Assembly (NCBI GenBank): GCA_037576195.1
Contig: CM075103.1
Coordinates: forward strand, 14,570,001-14,634,000
Reading direction: 5' to 3'
Length of the DNA stretch: 64,000 nt
Source of the DNA: Phytoseiulus persimilis
Lineage: Eukaryota > Arthropoda > Arachnida > Mesostigmata > Phytoseiidae
Position numbers and translations under genes: made by a program. Positions 12,533 through 22,418 of this stretch are shown here, in pieces (the first letter of the stretch is position 1; each line of letters opens with the position of its first letter). The notes beneath the pieces are model-generated. The model searched no databases and was not told the origin of the DNA. It worked only from the letters and a program-made list of their open reading frames with translations.

Positions 12533-14943
12533 AGTCTGAGCGCGGACAGCTTTTCGGGACAACAGAAGCACCAACCGATTGCGATGATCACGATTTCGAA
12601 CAGCGGCACAGACGATCACGGGCAGACGCGAGACCCTTGGCTCTATTTTCATCCGTTGGGAGGTCGACGTGCACTTCAGCGCGCGCTGTGCCGTCCACCA
12701 CAAGCCACGTGCAAAAAGATCATTTTGTGTAGCCGGAACACAGCACCATGCTGGATTTCCTTCACGAAAGCTCAGAATGGGAATGTGCCCTCGCAGAGCG
12801 CTGACAATAAGAACGGAGTTGTCAGTCTCTTAAGCGGAGGCGTTGTACCACGCGTTGCTTCCCCAAGATGATTCCTATTCCGCGAGCTCCTCCTCCGCAG
12901 GTCTCCTCGCGATATGCTTGATCCATGTCGACCCACAACAGCCATTGATCTCGAGCTCAGAAACCCCAATATCCAGCATTTACATTTACTAGGTATATGG
13001 TAAGCTTTTCGAAGCATTATACCGCCACTGGCGTTCACCTTTGTTAGCCTGATCACAGGGCTTCTGAGAACAGCTTTAGAGTTTGAGGGGTCAACCGTCC
13101 GTCACTTGAATTCGAAACAGTGGAAACACTGTTTAGTGCCGCATCGAGAAGCTAACGTAGCTCAACTCATTCGAGTCAATTGAACTCGACTCGCCCAGGG
13201 CAACGCTCCACGTGACTTGTCTACTGAATTCAGGCGGCGGTTGTATTGTATTACAACCTAACTTGTTTTGTGCCCGTCTCGCTGCCTCGCGCTAGGCTGA
13301 TTCATGTCATATTTCATTCATGGCAGTTTTCTCTCGTAGAAAATTCGATTCATCGATACGCATGGCAACAATAGCATGGGAGTCGGCATTCTGATCACTG
13401 ATGTTACTCGGCTCGCTTCTGCGGAAGCTCCTTGACTTCGCAGGCGTCGTTCTCGCAAGAAGAATCAACTTCGGCTGCCCGTTCGGAAAATTAATCGCTG
13501 ATGTTGGCTTGGAACTCGATCTGCGGTTCTGCCCAATCACCCGAGTCCATCCGCCTAGAAGTCACTCTGATGTTCGCTCAACATCATAGCAGTCGCTCGC
13601 ATTTGGAGACAATTGGGGATTGGAAGAAAAATGTTGAAGTCGACTTTTTTAAACCAGGGTCAACGGTTCGGAACAGCACAATCGAGGATAATACTTCGTT
13701 GTTCCTGCCCGCTGTGATCCTCTACACCCACACTGTCTCAGGAAATACGTTGAGAACAGGTCGGACATGAAGAAGATCTTCCAATCTCCGCAAAGTCCAC
13801 CACTGAGAATACTGTTCGAAGCTCCGAGACGTCCATGGAAGGATATTCGGAGTAATTATCCTCTTCAGGATGGAGGCACCGACTCGGAGGCTCAGTCGAC
13901 TTCTATCTGATGGACTGTGCATGCCTTGTCTCGTTCTTCAAACGATAAGAGTTCGAGATGACCACAACCAATTCCACTGGACCAATCCTGGACACTTATC
14001 AATCCAATGCCGCCGCTCAATGAAATTTCAGCCCACGAAAAGAGCTCCCGCCGAGTCGCTCCTTGTGACACTCGAGCTGATCTTGTCAATGGTAGATGGA
14101 TGAGTCCTTCGGAAACCAACCGAAACACCGGATTTGCGGGTATGTTCCATCTGCAGCGCAGAGCTCTCCAAAATGAACAACTTAGACGTTCAGCGTTCTA
14201 GTGTATCATCGCGCTTCTCTTCATACCTCTACTGGATGTCGTCATTCGGGGAGCCTGCGGGAGCGAGGAAGGAGTATATTCAAGGGAAGTTCAAGGAGAA
14301 GCTCGGCTTGAGAGTCGGAATGCTGACCCATGGTGAAAGAAACTCGAACAATTGGGAAATATACATCGCGGGGTTATTCCGCTGATGCAGCTCATGAAGC
14401 TGGATGGGACGAAGGAGTGATCAGCAGATTTCGAACACGGCCGATTTCGATCACTGCCATAAACTCTTCTCACTGGATTGATTGGACAAAATTCGAGAAG
14501 TCCCAGGTTGACACAGTGAAATCCTGCGTAAGCTTGTATCCTTGGTGACCAATGGCCGAAATGGCCGCCAGAGTCGAAGATTTGGCGGAGAAGCGTAAGT
14601 TGTACAAAACAAGGTTCACTGGAGACGAGGGCTGAGCCAGTCGAGGACAATCAATAGGACAGCTCAGGATATTATGAATATGATTTCGACTGCGTCCGAG
14701 GCATTCGTCCGTATTTTCAGGCGACAGGGAAACATACCACGCGATTTGATTTTGTGCTAGGAATACGGGAACACATCGCAGGAAGATCGAGGTCCGGTGC
14801 ATCGGATCTCGCTGAGTATGGATGCTGTCTTGTTTTTCTCCCAGAGCGGAATCAATTCATCCAGTTTTGTTTGAGGAAAGTTTGGCTGTGTGATTTCGTG
14901 CCCCGAAAAGGAAGCCTCGTGACAGTGGGTCTGTGTTTTTTTG

Positions 14944-15374
14944 GACGTAGGATGAGTCTTAACAGCCTATCACTTTATGAGTCTCGAGAACGGAAGTTTT
15001 CCGTCCGGTAATGATTTCGCATTCAGCAAGTGTTTTGAGCGATTTCTTGGAGCCGAAGCGGGTCACTAAGCGTCCGCGACTAATCACCACAAACTTCTGT
15101 CCAAAATAGAGAAGTTCTTGAGCAGAACGAAAAGGACAACTCAGGACTCGATGATATTCTCGAGAAGTGTCGTTGCCCAGGATTCTTTCTCTACTTCCCT
15201 GGGGTCTCTCTAAAACCCGTCTCGCGCGACCATTGATCACAGACGCGGTTCGCACGCGGGAAGCTGCCAAAGACGGAGCTTAGATCAGCTCGGAAAACCT
15301 TCTAAGGATGACGTGGTCTTTGAGGCGTTCATGGAAACATCGCCGCTAGAATGCTTTCTGAGAGTTTACGGTCG
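14944..15374 (+). mobile_element. Interspersed repeat family, copy C (internally deleted, ~430 bp)
   Basis: The left ~115 bases (GACGTAGGAT..., then ATGAGTCTCGAGAACGGAA near 14978) match the left ends of the copies at 30799 and 43054. From about 15085 the sequence matches their right portion (ACCACAAACTTCTGT, then GAGAAGTTCTTGAGCAGAACG). It runs to the same right end, CTGAGAGTTTACGGTCG at 15358-15374. More than 1 kb of the middle is missing, as is usual for deletion derivatives of DNA transposons. The inverted GTATCCTACGTC motif near the right end of copies A and B is not preserved here. Confidence 0.7.
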
Positions 15375-18300
15375 TGAACCGCAACGGACTCCGAGTTATA
15401 CCGCCGGCACCTGTGCTCATACACCAATTAACATTTGCTTGGTTCTAGTTCAAGCCAGAGCTTCCGCTCAAAGTCCGCTTCTTGAGTTCGGGAACAACAG
15501 AGTGCGCGCGCACGAGACAACATGGCTATGGGCTCACGTGGGTAACTAGGCCCCTGAACAGCCCGAAGTACGCAGCGCAGTACTATCTTTCCCGTGACTG
15601 GCTCGAAACGTTCGGGCGGAGAAATCCTCCATGATCGTGGAGAAAAACGAGAGGAACATCCTCGAAATCTCATAATGACGCGATCCTCATTCGTCATTCG
15701 CTAGAAGGGAAACTCTGGGAGACGAATTCGGACAGAAACTCATGAGAGATCAGCTACAAGATCCTGTCTGGCAGTGTTCGCCGATGATCGATACGTTTGC
15801 ACCCGCTCCGGTCAGCCGGCCGCGGTGCAACAGGGCTCCCAAGAACTTTACAAAAACTCGAGCGCTTCTTCTACTTTTCGGACTGAGATGACGGCACCGT
15901 GATGAAGGAGCGCGGAACGAGTGATCTATTTAAAAAGTTCACACTTGTTCATTATGGTTGACGAGAGCCTCGCGCTGCTCTCGAGTGCTTCCGAGGTGCT
16001 CCGTTTGTTATCGCGCGAAGAGTTTTTACTGCTAATGTCGCCATATGTCCTCGTGGTGTGTACGGGCAGTGAGAGCGAGCGAATGATAAATTCTTCCTCC
16101 GCTAGTCCGGTTGTACAGTCGTCGTAAACAGGTCACCTCCTGTTTACGGCTGAAGCGGCCTTGGACGTCGTTCGACAACCGACGGGCGGCGACGACCACA
16201 GCGACCTTCACGTGCCAAGGTTCACCTCTCGAAGACGACGAGTGTCTCGGCTTGTCGTTGTGGAACTCATAAGAACCAAAGCATTGACAGTTTTCGCTCA
16301 TGCGTGCTCTTCACGTGGTTTTCTGTCCTCCCAGAAGCCGGAAATCGTGGGCCTCCGAACGTACAAACATGGCTTTCTCAGAATCTACCGGAATTGGCCG
16401 CGGCGTCGCGGTTCCATGATGCGGAATTATTCCCCTTGTCACGATTTTCTCCCCGATCGATTGACGGGAAGGTCGTCCAGACGCACAGTAGGGATCGCAT
16501 GTGCTCGGTTCTCATGATTTCCCATAATCTGGGACAAGAAAGATGAAGCATCATCTCAGGTCTATGGGAGGTCTTTGTTTGATCAGGAAAACCGGATAAG
16601 AACTGAATCGTCGAGGGATGCCAGCTTGATGATGTTTGCATCACTATCCGCTCGATGCAGGCGCAACGAGATTTCGGTAAACTCCTCAAGCAAAAAACAC
16701 TATGAAATCCATGTTCCGCTGCCTGATGGAGAGTAGAGTTCGAGTTAGGCCCAGAATGCCTCTCCGACCGCACTCAATTCATTGGACATATGAGCGATTC
16801 CCTGCAAACTTGTCAAGTTTCGGGCTTCGACACAGAAAGTGTCGAATCCAGAGTCGCCGCCGAATTCGAAGCCTTGAAGCAGATGCGTTCTGGAGGACAG
16901 CAGGGGGTTAAACGAAGAGAACGGAATGAGCAGTGATCGTGGGCTCATCAACTCCAGAGCGAAAGTATGACAACAATATCGCGAGCAAAGCGCTTCTCGC
17001 CCGGTATCGGGCGAGCTATCCTTGATCCTGTGTCAGTCATTTTCTGTCGGCATAAAGCTCCGTCTGGGTCGGGAGTGTCGGGAGTCCCGACTCGGGACCT
17101 CCATCCTTGTGCAAAGTCCTTCAGTCTCTCCGAGTGAGCAGGCGCATGAGGTGAGTGATGCGCTAATGGGAGTTCCTATGAATCATCTGAGAGAAAAATT
17201 TCTGAATCAGGGAGGGGTCTGAAGTACTCACAGTGGAAAGGCTGAGCAACAGGCAGAGCGGTCCAGGCAGACGTTCTCTGAGAATGGATTCGGGTGGAAA
17301 TGCGATGTCTGTGGCTCCTGTGCTTCGAGGGGGATGCGTGCGGAATCAGTGCGGGAATAGCGAGTTTCTCGAGTGGGAAAATCCCTGGAGAGCGCACCGT
17401 TCAGTTCAAATTTCGCGGCAACTGCTACAAATCTTGTGAGCTGCATAGTTTCAAAAAAATTAGAGGAGCGATTTATATAGAGGTCCGTCGAAGCCGGATT
17501 TACCGGAATCGACGTCCTTGACTGAACCACCCGATTCCCCACGGGGCCCTCCGTTGCGAATTCGGATGGTACACCGCGGAGGCTGTTACGATATTACGAT
17601 ATACGTTAGTCAGGTTATTCACTCTGCCTGAAGATATGGCGACGATGGTGAATGGTAAAACCCGACCTCTGGATGATGCTCTGACATAAAAGATGAACTT
17701 TAGGACAAATCTCATCCAGAGACCATCGTTTTTTTTCATCCCTGTTTGATGGTTTGCCTGAAGAAAGTGTCGAATCATTGAATGTAAGCGGGAACCGCAG
17801 ACGGAGCTCAGTCATGCCATGAAGCAGAACACGATATTTCACGCCGAACATTCTCGGAGAACACTTCTCCGTCAAAACTGATCGAGAGCCTCATTTTCGA
17901 AAAGTTTACAGAGACGATAACCTGCTCTGTGTATTTAGGCTTGTCATCATCCTACGACATATTGAGTCTGCTCTGTTGTAGGTCATTCCTTTACGAAACG
18001 GGTTCCGGTGAGAGGATTTCACTCACGCCCTCTCATTGCTATGTTCACAGGATGCCCGGATCAACTAAGGAATTCGTTTAGAAGCATGCCACGAACAGTT
18101 CAGATGATCACTGCTTAATATAAATCTCTACTAACCGACCTTCGGCCAAGTACGCTCGTCGCCTCGGCAGTCTACTGCTGACAGACAAACATTGCCTTCT
18201 ATGTAATGTCATTGGACCTTGAGGAAAGGCCATGGATTCTCGCTGGCACCATATCGGGGCGCTGCGCTTCACGGTTGAGATTCATACCCCGGGCATAAAT

Positions 18301-18426
18301 GTGAACAAACACAGCCTGGTAGTTTCTGGCATGTACTTTTCTCCCTCTTCATTGGGTCAGCACCATTTCAAAACAACCCGAAGATCCCGCGTACAACGGA
18401 CCCCTCAGATAACTTTTCTCCGGGGT
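15375..18426. other. No supported gene; inverted GTAAACA pair
   Basis: No coding exon I can support. Open frames in the 16161-16546 area are unassigned. The notable feature is the inverted repeat at 16124-16147. Confidence 0.45.
16124..16147. repeat. Inverted repeat GTAAACAGG / CCTGTTTAC
   Basis: Nine-base arms (16124-16132 and 16139-16147) are separated by six bases. Each arm contains GTAAACA or its complement, the core recognised by forkhead (FOX/DAF-16) factors. No adjacent gene start supports a regulatory role, so this is only a sequence coincidence worth noting. Confidence 0.5.
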
Positions 18427-18698
18427 CTTTGTTTTCCGGCTGAACCTCTCAGCCAGCCCTCAGAAATGTCCCGGGACCACCTTTCGGTATTGCTTCAGTA
18501 ACACTCACTATCGCCTCGCAAATCCCATTGCCGCCGGTTGGCTTGGGTCATAAGATCGTTGAGATTTGATTCTGATACAAATTGAATCCTCTTTTTACCA
18601 CATAAGAAATTTCTGTTGTCGGCCGGGGATCGAACCCGCGATTGCTAGCTTAGCGTGGCACCCAAGGCGTTGGTTTATGCCACACGGCCAACGAGCCG
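18427..18698 (-). mobile_element. tRNA-derived SINE, full-length copy 2
   Basis: This is the reverse complement of the element at 3667-3936, with matching tRNA-like head, B box (GGTTCGATCCC read on the minus strand near 18630), body and terminal ...CAGCCGGAAAACAAAG. Scattered substitutions separate it from copy 1. Its flanks show only an imperfect direct duplication (minus strand GACTCCGAGAG before the head, GACCCCGGAGA after the tail), which suggests an older insertion than copy 1. Confidence 0.85.
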
Positions 18699-18801
18699 AC
18701 TCTCGGAGTCTACGGGGACTATTCCGGGATCGATCTGATTCCGGTGTGTCTGATCCGTGTAGTTTGGAAGACAATGATCAGAATGATCTAGATTTTATGA
18801 T

Positions 18802-18831
18802 GAATACGACGCACACTTGAGCGTCGTATTC
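18802..18831. repeat. Perfect 11-bp hairpin with 8-base loop
   Basis: GAATACGACGC (18802-18812) and GCGTCGTATTC (18821-18831) are exact inverted copies around ACACTTGA. There is no T-run after it and no neighbouring gene, so I do not call it a terminator. It lies about 100 bases beyond SINE copy 2. Confidence 0.7.
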
Positions 18832-20949
18832 GTGCTACCGCTGAGTGAGGACGATCGAAAGAGGAAAAAGAACCACCTCGGGAACAAATTGGTCGAGAGG
18901 TGAGCCAGGAACAAAAGCTTGCTATATACAGTGCTATATACCGGCGTTGTTAAGTGATATCAGCTGCAACCATGGTCAGTATCTGAATTTGATGAAGTCG
19001 ATTGTGGATCGAACCACCTCACTGTCTGTGCAAAATATCGACATATCAGAATGAAGATACGGGAATATCGCACTAGCACCTTTATCTCTACTCCCTCGAA
19101 TTCAATTGGGAAAGGGGTTAAATCATCCGGCGTGCTTTTGAGCTTCGTGAAGAGCCTCCTCTCTGGATAGATGTGCAGCTTCAAGACTTCATAGCCTTTC
19201 AAGTTTTTTTGTGGCCTCGGAGTTCCTAATCCCGGGCCTAGCCGACAACTTCCCAAGTTAAATTTTTGAATAAGAGCTTGACGCGGTTGTGGTAGCAGCC
19301 GTGCAGATCGGCATGAAATCGGGAAAAGGCGAACTCGGGAAAATCGGGGATCCTCATTCTCGAAGCAGGGTCGGCAGGCCCGAGGGAAAGTTTGCATCGA
19401 TTTTGGGAATTCCCGATGTTCTCCATTCACCCCTACCTCGCGAAGTCGCCGTACGATTCAAGTTCTCCGCTTCCCGCCTGTCGAAAGTGGACGAAATTGG
19501 CTATCGACCCGCGGCTACATGAGCGAGCTTCGCAGCGTCAGCACGGTTGGGCTCCACGATTGTGCTCGCCGAGCCATGGCGCTAATTGACGAGGTTACAC
19601 ACTCAAATTACACACTCGTTTTAATGTCTTCAAACTCTGGTGTGGACGACGCATCGAAGCGGAAGATTGTGACGTCCGAGAATGACAGCGGGTTCTAAAC
19701 AGAGACCTAGGCGGGTTTCGAGAGTCCATTCCGTGGAATATGATTTCATGGCGGCCGGATCCTGGTTTCATAACTGGCGATCTAGTCCCGTGGAGCCCAG
19801 ACAAAGCATCTCCCTAGGAATCGCTCGAGTACTCAGCGGGCGAACTTGAACAATGTAACTGGATGAACAAAAACGTCCGCTGAATTTCGCCCCCGCCCTA
19901 TTTCCACCACACCGAATCATGTGGATGAGCGAATTCGTCCTCGCTACATAGGGTCCTTGATTCACCCGCAGCGTTGGAAAGAATGGGCTTCAAAGTCGCG
20001 GCGCAAACTGTGTTCCATCCCTCGTCGAGCTCGTTATCCATCAGTTGTTCCATTCTCGACCTGACTGCCATTTACAACTTTAGGGTCAAAGCTCAACTGT
20101 CCTCCTCAGCCGACTCGCCGAACTGAAGGAGCAAAGAGAAGAGAAAAACGCAGAGATGGGATCCGACTCTTGTGACTCGCTTCTTGAATTTTTCGAAAAC
20201 GTGATCGATTCCCGTGTATGTAGCAAGTTGAGCTTATACTCGTAGAACAGGAGTCGGAATTTCCTCGCCGCTCCTGGAGTCGAGGACCTGACCGCGGCCT
20301 CATCCTCAGAGCATCCGCGGAATGGATTGATAGTAACAGTGACTGGAGGATAGGAGGATCCTGCTCGAAATCGGTCAATAAGAGTGAGACATTGGATCTG
20401 GTTAGCTCCCGGTATAAGCCTTCACATCGAGGAGACTGCGGAAACTTCTCTTGTGTCTGTAGGGTGTCTCGGAACGAGCCCACGACTGCCTGATTTCCCT
20501 CAACGCGTGAGGGCTTGAGTACTGGAGCCGAAGTTCGCTTCTGGCCCATTGTCATTCGTTGCGGAGCAATTCAGGTTATCGCGTTGGAGCGAATAATCGG
20601 GGTCATAAACAAGGGGGGAGGGGCGCCCGAGGCACTGCTCCCTCGCTAAGATCCTCTAGAGACGCGAAAGCTCGACTGATCTATAGCTACGCATATATGA
20701 GCTCCAGCTAGCCCAGCTCGCTCAATTCAACTTCAGAAAAAGCTCCGGGCAGCGCTCTCGAGGAAGATCGGGGAATCACACTATCATACCTCGGTTCCTC
20801 GGAACATATTTTCCCGGGAGGGAAATTACGCTCCTGCAAAATATCCCTGTGTCACTAACCTATTTCTTAGCCCATTCTTCAGTCCTAAAGGCATTTACGG
20901 CCGGCTACCGGATCGATTGGAAGATTCGCAAATATGACCGGATGACTCA
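18832..20949. other. No supported gene
   Basis: Two minus-strand frames (18960-19430, 156 codons; 20106-20555, 149 codons) are open but show no family motif. A short direct repeat, TGCTATATAC twice, lies near 18917-18938, and TTACACACTC twice near 19594-19616. I see nothing else. Confidence 0.4.
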
Positions 20950-21861
20950 TTGAACAAGACAGCTCTCTTCTTCGTTCTCCCTGCCCGCCCTTCGACTTGG
21001 ACATCTCATCGCAGCCTCGCTCATCGATCTGTGAATAATTCTCGTTCGGTCTCGCCGTCGTGGCTGCGCCCTTCGTCACCGCACCGCTATCGAAATTTCA
21101 GTTCCGGCATCAGTTGCTCCTCAAGGTCTTCTACTTGTCGTCCTTCCTCCTCTCCCGAATTGTATTCCTATCTATGGATAATGAATTGGAAGAGCTGCCT
21201 GGCTGCGACTGAGAAACCACTGCTGAAGATAACTGCCTCAGACTTGAGCGTCTCGGACCCGGGCTCCTTCAAACCCTCGGCGACAGCCCAATCTTCGATA
21301 GACGTTTCGGAGTTTCCACAGGGTCTGGCTCTCGCACGTCTGACAGGGGATACTGGAGAAGGAGACCGTCGAGAGGCTCGCATCAGAGTTGTGTTTGATA
21401 TGACGGCGCAGTTTGTAACGGAAATCGCATCCAAGCTTCGATTGATCGAGTATTTTCCAAGAAAGCTGCGCCCCGATCAATGTCATGATCCAAGCGGTCA
21501 CAACCGGTCGAGAGGAGATCGTCCATTCCTGGGGCTTCCGCTGAATATTCTTTCAGATCGCAAAATTCATCGAATCGTCCTGTTCACTCCTCAAGGCGAT
21601 GAGCTAGTGGCTCGAAACCGCTCCGTCCTCTGCAGGAGAGTGCTACGCAAACAATTCCTGCTCGTTTCTTTAACGTGGGCTTACGTTATTTCGCGCGGAG
21701 TTCAGAGGTTTTACTCACGGATGCAACTGCAGCGGAAGTCAGCTCGCCCATCCAGATTCTCAGCTGGAACGCGTGTTAGTTCACCGCCTGAATTGTCGGG
21801 TGAAGGCTCCGACCTATCACGAAAAGCTAGGCCCTACGAATTTTCGTCGTTTCACCTCTGA
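20950..21861 (+). CDS. Unassigned 303-codon open frame
   Basis: This is the longest uninterrupted frame in the window, longer than expected by chance at about 50% GC. The first ~70 residues are Ser/Arg/Pro-rich and low in complexity. The middle contains a more ordinary mix (for example VFDMTAQFVTEIASKLRLIEY near residues 148-168). There is no signal peptide, zinc finger, transposase triad or reverse transcriptase motif that I can see. It lies next to, and on the strand opposite to, the decayed endonuclease at 21.9-22.4 kb, so it may be an antisense shadow of retroelement sequence rather than a gene. Confidence 0.2.
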   Translation: MNKTALFFVLPARPSTWTSHRSLAHRSVNNSRSVSPSWLRPSSPHRYRNFSSGISCSSRSSTCRPSSSPELYSYLWIMNWKSCLAATEKPLLKITASDLSVSDPGSFKPSATAQSSIDVSEFPQGLALARLTGDTGEGDRREARIRVVFDMTAQFVTEIASKLRLIEYFPRKLRPDQCHDPSGHNRSRGDRPFLGLPLNILSDRKIHRIVLFTPQGDELVARNRSVLCRRVLRKQFLLVSLTWAYVISRGVQRFYSRMQLQRKSARPSRFSAGTRVSSPPELSGEGSDLSRKARPYEFSSFHL

Positions 21862-21899
21862 GGACCAAGCTAAATCGTTTTAGAATGACGCGTCGAGCT

Positions 21900-22418
21900 T
21901 TACCGCCAGAGGAATCGCGATCTCAAAAAACTGAATCGTCTGCTGCCGATAGCCCAGATGTCGCCGAAGATTACACTCAGGCGGTACTGCTTGCATGGAA
22001 CAGATCCGATTTTTCGGTCCGCGTCCATCCCAACATCACAGTTGAAATCTCCACAAGCGATTAATGGGACAGAAACACCAATATGTGGCGGAGACTCCGC
22101 AAACCTCAACTGCTTTCGTGAGGATTCCGTGTTTCTGACGAATCCTTTACCGGGGCTGATATAGACGGCCGCAAGAACTGCTTCGCGTCCATCGATCGCA
22201 CCAGCAAGGAGTTCCTATTCAGCCACATCAATGATCGTAGGTTCGACACGCGTGTTCCAGTCAAATGTTAAGTGATACCCATTGCTAATGGAAGTCCGTG
22301 TACTCCACCGAAATCGACGAAAGTTTTCAGAAGCTGAGACAAACAGCGGGACTCCGTTCAGAATTATGAAACAGATTTTGAGCAAAAAAATCAATTCATA
22401 TCGCGAGAGCCCACGCAC
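21900..22418 (-). pseudogene. Decayed EEP-type endonuclease fragment of a retroelement
   Basis: On the minus strand a single frame runs from about 22418 to 21900, broken once by an in-frame TAG (22215-22217). After the stop it reads GREAVLAAVYISPGKG, then VSVPLIACGDFNCDVGMD. The A-V-Y-x-x-P-G and G-D-F-N-x-D blocks are hallmarks of endonuclease/exonuclease/phosphatase nucleases carried by non-LTR retrotransposons. The block before the stop (around 22330-22400, NGVPLFVSASENFRRFR) fits the G-G-V-A-L-x-V segment that precedes them in such proteins. No reverse transcriptase motif was found downstream (to the left). The match to known motifs is seen; the exact clade is unknown. It is a broken copy, not an active gene. 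Confidence 0.65.

Larger units (their letters stand above)
9745..14943. other. No supported gene; poly-G tract and a perfect palindrome
   Basis: No recognisable coding exon. The stretch contains the 19-G run at 9961-9979 and the 20-bp palindrome at 12513-12532. Open frames up to about 128 codons (plus, 12485-12871) show no family motif. Confidence 0.45.
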
